56,338 nt of DNA from Sphaeroforma sirkka. Its lineage: Eukaryota > Opisthokonta > Ichthyosporea > Ichthyophonida. The notes below the pieces were generated by a model, which saw nothing but the letters and a program-made list of their open reading frames with translations, did not search any database and was not told where the DNA came from. This document shows, in pieces, positions 11,868-22,958 of the stretch. Location of the stretch: positions 1 to 56,338 of the forward strand of contig LUCW03001611.1 in assembly GCA_001586965.3 (NCBI GenBank). The letters are read 5' to 3'. How positions within the stretch are numbered: position 1 is the first letter of the stretch; every line of letters begins with the position of its first letter. A program made the translations under genes and the position numbers.

Positions 11868-12365
11868 TCAGTGCTTAACTTGGACGTCGGGTAAGTCCTT
11901 GCAATCCTCTTTGTGCCAACCGTTAGTACCCTTGCAAGTAGCACACTCTTTCATATAGTGTCCAAAATCTGGCTTGCCTGGTGCACACTTAACAGGGTCG
12001 TGTCTACCATTCCACTTGCCATTACGTTTTGTGAGGTTGTAACCACACTTCTTGCAAGGCGCTCTCACCTTCTTATCACCTTTCGGTTCGGTAGAAGTAG
12101 AGCCAGTACCCCCTCCAGTAGTAGTGCGAGGTTTCTTAGTACTACGCGCAGTATTAGTCTCTACTTTCGTCCAAGGTTTAGGATCCGACGAGTCATCCTC
12201 AGAATAATCCTCTGTACCAACCTCAGAATTTGCTTCCCCAACAGTATCCTCGGCAGGCTCAACTCCAGACAGGCTAGGTGTTTCCACAGGGATCTCAGGA
12301 ACCTCGGCAGGCTTAGCAGGCTTAGAGCTAGCGGCTCCCTTGCCTTTAGAAGTACCCTTAGCCAT
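11868..12365 (-). CDS. gag: A1 gag with internal deletion (N-terminus fused to nucleocapsid)
   Basis: 165 residues. Residues 1-67 are the Pro/Ala/Glu-rich N-terminus (MAKGTSKGKGAASS start), joined directly to VETNTARSTKKPR and the nucleocapsid. A3 and A2 gag have several hundred intervening residues there, including the capsid-like helical region, so the capsid is missing although the reading frame is kept. The nucleocapsid has two zinc-binding patterns: CKKCGYN...H...C, and CATCKGTNGWHKEDC. The stop is TGA, followed by CAG, TAC, CAT and the pol ATG in the same frame. Short direct identity (CGAA) at the junction suggests a template-jump or deletion origin. Confidence 0.8.
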   Translation of the reverse strand: MAKGTSKGKGAASSKPAKPAEVPEIPVETPSLSGVEPAEDTVGEANSEVGTEDYSEDDSSDPKPWTKVETNTARSTKKPRTTTGGGTGSTSTEPKGDKKVRAPCKKCGYNLTKRNGKWNGRHDPVKCAPGKPDFGHYMKECATCKGTNGWHKEDCKDLPDVQVKH

Positions 12366-12445
12366 AGTATTTGCTGGATAGTAAATCGATGTCAGACAGT
12401 CTAGAAGCAGTACACTACTGTAACTACTAAATAACTGAAAAAATA

Positions 12446-13025
12446 TGTAAACTTCGATGGAAATTACTAGGTTTCAAACTATATTAAACTAAAATACAAT
12501 TTAGTCAGTTAGATTTAGCAGTGGTAGCTTGTGTAAGAATGATCGGGACTGCCTCTTATTAAGAGCCTAAATATCCTCGATCACACAGGGCGTACCTCTA
12601 GCTGTTCTTTATTGAATAATTTTCACTAGAAGTACTAAGTGTTCATGACCACTTGCCTAATTTGTAAATAGACATAATAACGTAAGTCACGTTAATACAT
12701 TAGCTGATATAAATAAAGTTCCATCTGAAGAAAAGTTAAAAAAAAAGAAAAAGACTTATTGGATTTTTGAGATTGGCGGGAGGACCAAAATCTATAAGTA
12801 GTAGTTCGGAGATTATAAAATTTAGTTTATAATATCCTACATCTACTAATGTCTCAAATAGGTCCAAGTAGATGAGTCATACCAAATACTCAGGCTATTG
12901 GAGCCATCAAAGTGAATTTAGAACACTTTAGAAATATTGGAAAAAGAGCTTGTACTAAATTATTTAAAATACAAATAAAACCAATGTATTATCTCAATTG
13001 ATCTTGATGAGGCCGTATTTCTACA
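12446..13025 (-). repeat. Family A LTR (5' LTR of A1)
   Basis: Same repeat as 6917-7516 but lacking a 16-bp block near its right end (after TTGATCTTGATG). It directly abuts gag of the A2-type fragment at 13026, beginning with the target duplication CCTA. Confidence 0.95.
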
Positions 13026-14385
13026 CCTACTGGTTTACCAGCCAGTATGTTTACCACTAAGCCAGTTACCACTGGCGAGAGAGAAAATATTTCAAAATTT
13101 AATCTCGATAGCTCTGATGCTACCATTGACCATCCTCTTGACAAACCTAACCCTGTCAGAGGATATGATCGTATGGAACTCGATGAGGCTTACCATCCTC
13201 GTAATATCGACCCTCATTTGCCAACTAACCCTGGTAATCACGATTTTGGCAATCGCTACACCAGTACCTCGTTAGAGAGTTCCCGCTCTAATCCTGAGGA
13301 TGAGGAAGTGAGAACCAGACATACTCGTCTCAGGCTATTACGCTCTGGTATGCAAGTCCTTGAGGACCGTCTATTGAATGACTCTGACCTTGACGATAGG
13401 AAAGCGGATAACATTCGCTATCTAATCGATAACAAGAGAAAGGAAATAGACACCATCTTGGCACTAGCAGCCCGTAGCACTGAGCATGAGCCTCGTGAAC
13501 ACTTAGAACCAAGCTTTATAAAGCAGCTAGGTAACGCGCAGGCTGAGGTCGATTTCTCTACTAATGAGAGTACAGTGGAGACACTGAAGGCCTTCGACCA
13601 ACTTAAGGAGTCTGCCAGCCTCAGGGATAAGCAGATGATGAATGTCTTTATTCATTTCTGTGAGCCAGGTGAATGGCGAACTATCTTGAAGGCTCATGAG
13701 CCCAACTGGGAAGCCCTACCCTGGCACCAGTTGCGTGATAATATACTTAACACCTTTTTTGAAGATGCACGTGACCATGAACTTCTAGAGTCTCGCAAGT
13801 TCTTTGCGAACGATACCACTATTCGAGGTGCTCTAGCTCATATGACACATATGAATACTTGGATGGGTGGTCGTACCTATACTGGCGAATATTTATTAAT
13901 TTGTCAGATGATGGAGACTCTGGGAGCTAACCTCTTTAAGAAAGTCAATGATGACATCATCGCCTATGGTGATTTGCGATCTATGCCTTGGTCTGTCTTT
14001 GAGAAGATAGTACACAAGCATACCAATTCCTCTACTAGAGTACTTAGTACCACGAGCTACACCCAGCCCACTAAGCGAAACGCAGTAGAGACTAATACTG
14101 CACGTAGTACTAAGAAACCTCGCACTACTACTGGAGGGGGGGTACTGGCTCTACTTCTACCGAACCGAAAGGTGATAAGAAGGTGAGAGCGCCTTGCAAG
14201 AAGTGTGGTTACAACCTCACAAAACGTAATGGCAAGTGGAATGGTAGACACGACCCTGTTAAGTGTGCACCAGGCAAGCCAGATTTTGGACACTATATGA
14301 AAAAGAGTGTACTACTTGCAAGGGTACTAACGGTTGGCACAAAGAGGATTGCAAGGACTTACCGGACGTCCAAGTTAAGCACTGA
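13026..14385 (+). pseudogene. gag: A2-type gag fragment (capsid to nucleocapsid), arm 1 copy
   Basis: Starts at the CCTA junction with the LTR, so the N-terminal half of gag is missing. The first frame (13047-14186) begins MFTTKPVTTGE. It holds a charged helical segment with DDRKADNIRYLIDNKRKEID (coiled-coil-like), then a capsid-like helical region with WxxLPWHQLRDNIL. The nucleocapsid follows in another frame (14183-14385). The break is in a G run after CTACTGGA (7 G here, 5 in the in-frame A1 copy, 4 in others). The stop is TGA at 14383-14385. Gag would form the intracellular particle coat. Confidence 0.85.
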
Positions 14386-14394
14386 CAGTACCAT

Positions 14395-15225
14395 ATGTGC
14401 GCACTAGAGCAAGATTATGAGAAAATGTTCAATAAAATCTATACCAAAGGAGATGAACGTATCTTTCAAACAGTTTTCGTAAATGGAGAAAAAAGTTATG
14501 GCACTATTTGATCCAGGGGCTGAAGTCTCTGCTATCTCACGCCGAGTAGCCTACGCTACAGATATGGCTGTCCATAACGAAACAACTGATTTAATCTTGG
14601 GAAATGGCAAAGTTACTACTTGCGAACAAGCCATTGACTATGCACACATAATGCTGTCAGATAGAAAAGAAGTGAAGACTCACCTAATCGTTACTGACAT
14701 GTCTCAGAAATACGATTTAACTATAGGTATGACTGATCTTCTCAGTTTAGGTATAACACTCACTGGTCTGCCTAATGGGCTAGACCCGAATAAAGATCGG
14801 TCAGATGATAATATGTTAAAGATACCTAAACCTCCGGAAGGTGAAGCAAAGGATATGATTCCGCACTTCACCGATATAATTATGGACTTAATTATACAAA
14901 ACAGGAAGATTGCAATAACTGACTGGTGTATGTTTAAGTTCTCTAATGGGTACGTTAGACTTGACTTAACAAACGTCGACTTCTCTAAGTTAAAGTGTCC
15001 TTCACATAACTACGTGAGTTGGAGACACAAAGACGTAGTCAAAACCCAAATCGAAGATTGGTTAAAACAGGGTCTAATTGAAATCAATTATGATGCAACC
15101 CCAGTTAACTTAGCTCTCTTAGCGGTCGATCAATATAAATCTGATGGAACGTTTAGTAAAAAACAAGAGTAGTACTAGACCTGTCGCCAATCAACAAACT
15201 AATTCCGCAACATATTTTTCCCTTA
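14395..15225 (+). pseudogene. pol: A2-type pol N-terminus (protease and start of RT), arm 1 copy
   Basis: Begins with the pol ATG at 14395, five codons after the gag TGA. It contains the DPGA protease motif and the RT N-terminal fingers, ending at SPINKLIPQH where the family B LTR interrupts it (15230, target CTAA on this strand). An A6 run (A5 in the intact copy at 51678) breaks the frame at GGAGAAAAAAGTTATG. Residues ISRRV and DRKEV identify it as the A2 type, the same as 45206-46041. The rest of pol is absent from this arm. Confidence 0.85.
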
Positions 15226-15229
15226 CTAA

Positions 15230-15477
15230 TGTAGTAAGTATACGCGAGATAACTGTATCTCAACGTTCTCCTCCTCAGGGAGGGGGGACGTTGTTCATTT
15301 ATTAGTAATTATAAACAGTAATTCTAAAATGACTGACTCTTAAATGAGTCATTAGTCATGTGCTGTAAAACCAGCAAAACCCTAAAACCCAGTTTATCAG
15401 ACTATTCTGATAAACTGTAAAAACTTGTAATAAACCTAAAATAATCAAATAAATATAAGTACTTGTATTCTGACCAC
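15230..15477 (-). repeat. Family B2 LTR (3' LTR, arm 1 copy)
   Basis: A 248-bp repeat, inverted copy of 44960-45205, with TGTAGT...ACCACA ends. The adjacent run of C (15478-15487) on this strand is the polypurine tract of the minus-strand element. Confidence 0.95.
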
Positions 15478-15549
15478 AACCCCCCCCCAAACTGAAGCAC
15501 TGAACAAAGCAGTGTGCCAGTTTCAGAGATGATAAGAATAGCATAGTAC

Positions 15550-16205
15550 CTTATGTGCTGGCATTATCCTCGAGAGCTAGAGCATTGTGCTGGCATTTAT
15601 CCTCGAGAGCTAGAGCATTGTGCTGGCATTTATCCTCAGAGAGCTAGAGCATTGTGCTGGCATTTTACCTCAGAGAGCTAGAGGACCCGATGTGTACGTC
15701 TCGAGCGACCCGTCGTGTTTGAATTCTTGAAGCTACTGTTCATCTGTGTCAGCATATAGGAGTTTGGCAAGTACAATATAGGACTGTATTTGTGTCGGAG
15801 AAAAACTGCCAGTGGCAGAAACCGTGCAAACCATTAACCCGCTGTTTCAAAACAATGCCCAAGGAGTTGTTTGATTGATTTCGCTGTGTTATACTCCGAA
15901 GCAAGAGTGGCTCATTTAACCTCGCGAGCTTGAGCCGCTGACGATTTTCCCTCGCGAGCTCGAGTGCTAACCGTTTATTCTCGCGAGCTCGAGTGGCTGG
16001 TTTATACTCGGGAGCTAGAGTCGCTGCTTTTTTTATACTCAAGAGCTCGAGTGCCTGGTTTATACTCGGGAGCTAGAGTTGCTGGTTTATACTCGGGAGC
16101 TAGAGTCGCTGCTTTTTTATACTCAAGAGCTCGAGTGGCTGGTTTATACTCGGGAGCTAGAGTTGCTGGTTTATGCTTCAGAGCTTGAGCTCGATATCCG
16201 AGAAC
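15550..16205 (-). repeat. B2-type 3' UTR tandem arrays, arm 1 copy
   Basis: Two arrays, inverted relative to 44230-44890, with the same unit order and number: about four units of about 33 bp ending at about 15690 (unit core TAGCTCTCGAGGATAAATGC in element sense), and about eleven units of 27-31 bp at about 15895-16205 (core AGCTCCCGAGTATAAACCAG in element sense). 15690-15895 between them is unique sequence without a gene. Confidence 0.85.
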
Positions 16206-16228
16206 AAAGTTATATTGAAGATAAAGTA

Positions 16229-16783
16229 TTAGAACTGTGCACGTTGGCGCTTACGTGTCCGTGTCTGCGAAGCTTTGTGGTAGGCCGCGATATCGTTGGC
16301 ATCATCAAAAGCTTCTGCTGTTTCCCACGTTGGTTCGCCTTCTCGCCATCTCACCAGGTATTCTAATTTCCCCGTCTCATCATTCGTACGATGTGTGATA
16401 ATATGGCGAAACTCAACCCCTCCTTCGGTCCATAAGTCTTCGTTAATTGGTGGGTCTGTGCGTCTATGCACTAAACGGAGGAGTTCCACCCGTACCGGTT
16501 TGGTCTTGAATTCTGGTGGGGCGGAACCATCCTTGTTCGCTAACTCGTAGCGTTGGCCGTGTCTAGCTTTGACTACATATGGTCCAAACAATGGCCGCAT
16601 AGCCTTCGTTGTTCGGCCTTCTGATCGTACCATGACCACATCTCCTTCGTCGAAATGTACCAAGTCGTGAGCATGCAGGCGGTCAAATGTCGTCGTAAGC
16701 TTGCCTGTATACTTCTTGGTAATGTGGTGGAGGGTCGGCAATATAGTGTCCTGTAACTGGTCTAATCGTTGTGCCCAGGTGTC
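16229..16783 (-). pseudogene. pol: B2-type integrase C-terminus and chromodomain, arm 1 copy
   Basis: Identical in content to the end of B2 pol (about 43652-44208). It contains the basic segment after the catalytic core, the GPY/F module (LFGPYVVKARHG) and a canonical chromodomain with EYLVRW, PTWE and AAYHKA landmarks, then a basic tail. Chromodomains of chromoviruses bind histone modifications and steer integration. Truncated at 16785, where the sequence switches to family C gag, so the catalytic core is absent. Confidence 0.9.
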
Positions 16784-16829
16784 ATGACGTCTGGCGTGAG
16801 AGGTATTCTTGATCAGGGAGCTCGCACGG

Positions 16830-18640
16830 TTTCTTATTTACCGCCTTTTCCTTCGAGGTTACTCGATGTGCGGGGAAAAGAGTGGATACAGTATCGTAGA
16901 GCTGTTCCCACGTAAGTTTGTTTCATGTCCCTTGTCTCGAGCCTCAATTGCGTACTTACGTCGCAACTCGGTGTACAGACTTTCACAGTCGCTGTTCCCT
17001 ATGTTCTTACAGAAAACATGCATAACCAGAAACTCAAGCCATCGCTGAGCCTTGTCCTTTGTTTTATCTGGACGTTTAAGGTCAGCATCAAGTTTCAGAA
17101 TGTAACCCTGAATAGGAGTATTTTCAACTGGTTCAGTTAAGATTGAACTAAGTCCTGAACTGCGCATGTCCTTGCTTAAAAAAGACATAACCAACCAACA
17201 CACAGCCGGCCAGTCACGACAATTTCGCTGCAGGATCAAGTAACTTGTTCCTGTAGGGTCAAATGAAGGCTTTAAAGCAGAAATCCATTGCTGGGGAGCG
17301 ATAGCATTCGTCTCCAGCATGACCGTAAACGCATTAAGCGTACGGGTCAGCGTGTCGAGGTCATGGTTGTTTATAAACTCGACCTGCTTGCTGTTGGCAT
17401 CCTAGTTCGACTTAAGTCGACTGATCTGTCCCTAGTACTTCTGGTTATCCCGGTGGTCTTGTCCACGTTGGGCCTGAAGTAGCTGATCGATGCGCTTCTG
17501 CTTGATCGCGATCATATTAGCAAAATATGATATGTCATCGGCACGGTGCTCATCATGGGCGATTTCTAATTTTATGGCGTAATCGTCGACCGATTTATTA
17601 CGTTCGGTCACCTCGTCAGAGTGAAATTTCTCTGCGGGTTGGTGTAAGGCGGTGCGATCGAAGCGATTGAATTCGACATCGTTGACACGTTTTCGGGAGT
17701 GTTTATTACCTCGTGTAAAGTCCATGGTCGAGGCCTTTCGGTGCTCTGTTCCTTGGATAGTCGTTGGTATTTTAATCTTGGGTGATTCATGTGTCTGGAT
17801 GACATACCTAGTCTTAACTGGTTTAGTTGGGTAAAGCTGGCGGAGTGTTTCTACCTGCCTCTGGGTCTATAATACCCTCAAGGACAGGCGACTCGTGGCC
17901 GGGTGAAAGAACAGGCGAATAAAGTTCCTGGACTTCTGGTGGTAGCTCCTCGTAAGGTATAATTACGCTGAGTCCTCCTGGGTCAACTGCCACAGGTTTG
18001 GTACTCAGGTCCTTACGCTTTTCGAGCGTAATTGCCAGCCGACGTTCTGTCCACTTCTGTAGGGCTTCAGTAGTCCCGGAGAAAAACCATGCTCGCGTAA
18101 GTGCTGTGTGTGCTTTCCTGATCCATACATTCGATCTGCATGTTCAACAGTCATGCCGTTCATAAGGGAGGCTAATTGATTCTTAAGATCAGTGTTTTCA
18201 GTAGTTACCTTTCTTATGCGCGTTGGCTCAGTGGTCTCGGACGTAGATTCTGGATTCTGGTTTGCCACTTGAGCTTGCCTCCTCTTCTGGTCCCGGTATA
18301 GGTACCTTCTGAGAGTTGTATTTGTTCCCTATAATTAGGAACTTTTCTTTCTGAGTTTCGTCAGAAGAATTGGTGGGGCGTCTTGAGACGTGTCCCTTGT
18401 CTCACTTCTTGGCTTTGTAAATTCGAGCTTCGAAGTTGAGGCAATAGTTGGCCCTTGGGCTCTATCTGTAGGAGTAGTCTCCTTAATAGGAGTGGCCACA
18501 TCCTCATCCGAAGCATTGCCCTTACTATTATTGTCGGAGACAAGTGTTTCAGCTACGGTGCGGTTAAACGCATCGGCAGCAGCGGCGGTTGCTTCTGCTG
18601 CAGCAGTAGCTGCGGGAGTGCTAGCGGCTTCTCTCTCCAT
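16830..18640 (-). pseudogene. gag: Orphan gag of a third Ty3/gypsy family (C)
   Basis: A chain of minus-strand frames (18640-18335, 18268-18005, 17725-17432, 17320-16859) in N-to-C order. The first has an Ala-rich stretch (AATAAAEATAAAADAF). The second has a Leu-spaced helix (ENTDLKNQLASLMNGM). The third has DEHRADDISYF...KQKRIDQLL, which parallels DDRKADNIRYL...KRKEID of family A gag. The fourth is a capsid-like helical domain with PQQWISALKPSF and RWLEFLVMHVF. No zinc knuckle or pol follows because the duplication arm begins at 16785. Function is inferred from architecture only. Separate frames may reflect homopolymer errors or real decay. Confidence 0.55.
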
Positions 18641-19131
18641 CTTCTTACGCTCGGCCTTGCGTTTCTTTGCAGACGTATTGTCTTTCCTTTGTCATAATCT
18701 TTAACTTATGAAATCAGTCTTATTCTCTTAAAGAATGACTGTGCTTAGAAAAAAATCGTGGTGGGTTTTAAGCCTTTGCTAACTTTAAAATGCGTAAGTT
18801 TCGGTCTATTGAGGCGATATTAACGCCCTAGAGTAAATAAACGCTTAGGTTAAGTCTAAGTATATCAAAATTTAAATGTAAATAAACGAATTTTTTTTTT
18901 TAGTGAAGTTAGATATGCCTCGTGAAACAGCAATACTCTGAGGGTTTGTGAGGCTGAGACATTGCCTATATATAATCCTCTCAGTACTGTTTTCGCCGAA
19001 GGGATTTTATTTAGTGTTTTGCTGTCGCTCTATTAGAAACTATGGTATGTTCCGTTGGAGCGAATCCGACAGACTCATAAAATCCTATCTTTTGAAGAAA
19101 AGAAAAGAAAAAATACTTTTCATGTCCATGG
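18641..19131. other. No gene seen; probable 5' leader of family C plus AT-rich DNA
   Basis: AT-rich, with A/T homopolymers (T run at about 18892-18900). No LTR pair and no convincing reading frame were found. Confidence 0.3.
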
Positions 19132-19140
19132 TTATTGCAT
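19132..19140. repeat. 9-bp target-site duplication (left), TTATTGCAT
   Basis: TTATTGCAT immediately precedes the element end at 19141 and is repeated exactly at 20720-20728 after its other end. Nine bases is the usual duplication length of Mutator-like transposons. Confidence 0.85.
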
Positions 19141-19489
19141 GAACAAAGTCGCTAAATGTACATTGAAAATGCGGAAAAGTCACTAAAGGTACATTTGCCC
19201 ATTTTCTCGATGAAAACGTACTGAAATATGGATCAAATATGCACAAATGTACATTTAGTGACTTTATCGTGCAAAATTTGCTTAAATTTCAAATAAAGAG
19301 CCTTCGGCTATATCAATTTTTGACGAATATTTTTTTTGAGGGAGGTTGTGTTGTCTTTTATTATTTGTTGTTTGTATATGCTACTTCATTCAAGCCTATA
19401 TCACTATCTAGTGCGCAACTGACGTGGTCGATCATGCAATTTTACAGGATCATATGAACATTAAAATTTCCATCTTGCTACATAAATCA

Positions 19490-19640
19490 GCCCTAGCAGG
19501 AGTTTGCATACCAACTAATATGATAGCTGTAGTGTTACTTTATACAATGTAACAATCATAAGGTTCCAATGTCCGTTTCTTTGATTCCACGGAATCAAAA
19601 TTTCAGACACATGTCCTGCTCCCTTGTCGACAGACGCAGC
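19490..19640 (-). pseudogene. Degenerate Ulp1-like protease fragment inside the small MULE
   Basis: On the minus strand the sequence encodes ILIPWNQRNGHWNLMIVTLY, matching the active-site His-Trp block of the gene at 1019-1601. After a shift of frame comes ILVGMQTPARADL, matching ILDGMPNPVRADE. The catalytic Asp codon is changed (GAT to GTT, Val). The Gln/Cys half is missing. Its orientation relative to the nearby transposon end is the same as in the first element, so the two are one family. Confidence 0.7.
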
Positions 19641-19718
19641 CTGCACATCATTTCGCTCCTTTGATTTCTGTACAACTACTCTGTGCAATTGAAATAACGT
19701 ATAGAGAATGAAAGGTTA

Positions 19719-20165
<447 letters not shown>

Positions 20166-20719
20166 CACCTACCTTCATATCCACATGTTTAATCTACGCT
20201 TCGATATGATACAATTTTCTGTCGTTGTGCTCTCATTAAATTCGACAGGCATTCTTCTCAGATCGTGCGTCTCATCCCTGTAGCAAATAAAGTAAAGATT
20301 ATCGTTAGATAAAGCACAGAACATGATAATAAAGTGCTGAATTTGTGTGCATTTCTTGGACTTTTACATACATAGAATGTATTTTTGTTTTTGTTTTGTT
20401 TTCAAAAGATTTTGCAGATGTGTGAGTCGGTTGTCAGTTGGCACACTCGCCGGCATTTTGAACCTGATAAAGATAGAAAAATCATGTATTTTTATTTTTG
20501 CGTCATCAAAAAATTTACAACACTGGAAAGTCACTAAATGTACAAAAAAAAGAAGTCACTAAATGTACTTTTTATTTTTGTTTGTTTGAAAAGTTTGAGA
20601 AAGGAATTGAAATCACATCTGGCGATTTTAATTGGGCAATTAGAAAACGTACCCGTAAATCTGTATGTACATTTTGTGACTTTCCCATGGTAGGCCATGT
20701 ACATTTAGAGTATTTCCTC

Positions 20720-20728
20720 TTATTGCAT
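20720..20728. repeat. 9-bp target-site duplication (right), TTATTGCAT
   Basis: Exact copy of 19132-19140. It follows the element's last base at 20719. Confidence 0.85.
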
Positions 20729-22359
20729 TAACCGATAACTTGCCACTTATCAAGAATTACCGACCTAGCCTGCATCAAACTGGCACATCTGGTTGGCTGG
20801 ACGGAGGATAAACTAAGCAACGTTAGTAGTCCTTAGAAACCTATGTTCGGTTGAGCCATCTCGCTACCGAAGTATTCAGATACAAATAGATTTGAGGGTA
20901 AATATAGTTCTTTTAATAGAACTAGACCAAATCTTATATTTGGTATTTTACTGGGGCCTTTTAATGGCCTTGTCCAAATATCTGATATGTAAAACGAAAA
21001 AGGTATTTAATTAATAGAAACCGCAAAAAACTATTTAAGAGTATACGTACTTTTAAGAGTACGTTTTACGTGCTATTAAGAGTACGTTTATACTACAAGA
21101 TTCTAATGTGGAGGCCCGGTTTTTACACTTTGAGCGTGTCTTCCAGGCCGTATTACAGCCGGATGAATATGTTTGGAAAGCTGCAACAAGCTCATATCGC
21201 TCCTCCTGTGAGAGGTCTTCCTGCCACGGGTGACTCACAATAGAAGATCCATGCCTTACAGTAACCCGCCAAAAATTAATCAAGAGGGAGCCGTTCTGTG
21301 TGACGTTCGATTTATCTGAGGTGTGCCAGCTTTTTAATTGTAAGGTGCACGCGGTATTCCTTTATTGTATTAACGGTAGTTAGTGGGCTAGGGACCACAG
21401 CTGGGCACAACCGGTCCTTAGCAAGTTTATAAGTGGGTACAAAAGTATGGACATAGGCGCGTACATTTGTTACTCGTCGCCTCACCTTGAACATAGGCAC
21501 ATACATCAATGCGAAATTGGTCGGCTGAAACCTTCTGTGCTAGTATTTGGTGCCTTTCGTACAGATTCAACCGCCGTTTCGTCTCGTGTCAGAGGTGCCT
21601 GTTGGAGGGACACCGTTGGGGTAATGAACCCCAACGCTTTATCAAGCACTGCTTTAATCTGAGCATTGGTACAATGAGAGAAGACCCGACCCGTTTACAC
21701 AAAGTAAGAGCTCGTACCGATGACGGATGAAGAGTAAGGGGTGTTATTATTTTAAAGAAAGTATGTACCATATCCCCCAAAAGGTGATTCTGCTATAACA
21801 TTGTTATACAAACCCCTCGTCAGGCATCTCGTTAACAGTAAGGAAGTCAAGGTTGGCTTCGTCAGCGATATCTTGTGGACGTGCTGGTTGCTGTGAGGTG
21901 TTTTAATCGTACCTTTCTTGTACTGCGGCTCGGAGCCTGTCAAAGAGCAGGTGGATATAAACGTCGTGCCATAACCAAATTAATTCGAGGTGTGGTCAAA
22001 ACCAAGTGACACTTAATAAAGAGTGTTAAGTTTGAAATAAGTGAACTTAGTCAGAAGTGCCATTATAATCGGCGCGTCTGCTATATTTATTATCACGCTC
22101 CTACATGAAACGAGATTTCCTCTAATAACGGGTAAATATGAAAATACTCGTATCTATGTTTTTCGTCTCCTGGTTACTAAATTATGATGACACCCTATGA
22201 GTCATCATTATTTCATATTCAATCCTCTGTCCCAATCCGATCCCTCAGCCCGGTACTGTAATATTTTACACAGGTTCGGTCCTCTGGTCCGGTCCTAAAT
22301 GTCTGTCTTAAGAACTTTGTCCACAGAGGGCTGAATTAGGCAGAATTTCTTTTTTAATA
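20729..22359 (-). other. Degenerate sequence left of B1, possibly the 3' part of pol remnant D
   Basis: Several short minus-strand frames (22756-22523 side, 21943-21752, 21780-21589, 21283-21053) occur without clear motifs. If B1 (22364-31276) is removed, this stretch would continue the minus-strand pol remnant at 31281-32584, so integrase-derived sequence would be expected here. I could not place catalytic residues. 21040-21095 has three copies of a TTAAGAGTACGT-like motif. 20729-21052 shows nothing recognisable. Confidence 0.25.
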
Positions 22360-22363
22360 TATA

Positions 22364-22541
22364 TGTAGTAAACACATCAAATACGATACTAAAACCTACT
22401 GAGTCTCCCTGAGGCTCAGTGCGGTGTATTTATTCTTATATTTGATTGTCTACGTGGTCTACAAATAATTCACCTCGTGTGAATTAATTGTAAATTAATT
22501 CTAACTTCACACTGATAGTGGTTTAAGGGGACTTTACCACA
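22364..22541 (-). repeat. B1 3' LTR
   Basis: 178 bp, TGTAGTAAACAC...TTACCACA. It contains an inverted repeat ACTGAG...CTCAGT around TCTCCCTGAGG, and AATTCAC...GTGAATT. Unusually short for a chromovirus LTR. Confidence 0.9.
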
Positions 22542-22556
22542 CTCCCCTCAAGCTCA
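22542..22556 (-). promoter_or_regulatory. B1 polypurine tract
   Basis: On the minus strand GAGCTTGAGGGGAG directly precedes the 3' LTR start TGTGGTAAAG. This is the expected plus-strand DNA primer site and fixes the element's orientation. Confidence 0.75.
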
Positions 22557-22639
22557 AGCGTCACCAGTGATTGAAGAGCTTCAAAAAATAAATGACCTCT
22601 TAAACTATTGAAAATTAAACATATATAACTAGTAGTGTA

Positions 22640-22675
22640 AATAAACAATATATATATATATATATATATATAAAC
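22640..22675. repeat. (TA)n microsatellite in B1 3' UTR
   Basis: Short TA run between the polypurine tract and the repeat block. Confidence 0.9.
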
Positions 22676-22734
22676 TAATGAAATCCTTCTGCTGAGTAAG
22701 TTCTTGCCTTGAAACTGGTCTTTTGAACCATCCC

Positions 22735-22865
22735 GGCTGTGCTGGTATATTTTCACCCCAAAAAAGCTAGGGTATCCGCTGGTATGTTTTCACCCCCCCC
22801 ATAAGCTAGGGTATCCGCTGGAGTTATACTCGCCTATAAGCTCGAGTTGTGGAATCGTCTTTCGC
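22735..22865 (-). repeat. B1 3' UTR repeats
   Basis: About three imperfect units. On the minus strand each contains a GTGAAAA-type or GAGTATAA-type segment, CCAGCGG, ATACCC and TAGCTT; one contains CTCGAGCTTATAGGCGAG. They resemble the CTCGAGCTC...GAGTATAAACCAGC units of B2 in position and motif, though with different sequence. Confidence 0.65.
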
Positions 22866-22958
22866 CTCTATACCGTGGTGAAATCTCACGAGGAGAGACA
22901 AAACTCCGATCCGGAAGTAGATGATAGACATCTAGTATTCATCAACGTAACGTTGGAA

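Larger units (their letters stand above)
6917..13025 (-). mobile_element. A1: family A Ty3/gypsy chromovirus
   Basis: Two same-orientation LTRs (6917-7516 and 12446-13025) bracket gag and pol on the minus strand. The right flank is CCTA (13026-13029), the same 4-bp target duplication seen for A3, but the left flank (AAAA) does not match. So A1's left side was exchanged, most simply by LTR-LTR recombination. A1 shares copy-specific residues with A3 (ISCRV, DRREV, KDQSD) rather than with A2 (ISRRV, DRKEV, KDRSD), which marks it as the duplicate of A3. Confidence 0.85.
6917..16785 (+). repeat. Arm 1 of a large inverted duplication (partner 43652-54940)
   Basis: Read in reverse, this segment matches 43652-54940: B2 integrase end, B2 3' UTR arrays, B2 3' LTR, the TTAG junction into A pol, A2 protease and gag, the TAGG/CCTA junction, an A LTR, then an opposite-orientation A element. 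The right edge is at 16785, where integrase sequence switches to unrelated gag. Arms differ by homopolymer lengths, a few substitutions, the A1 gag deletion and LTR gap, and the A3 tandem duplication. Confidence 0.85.
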
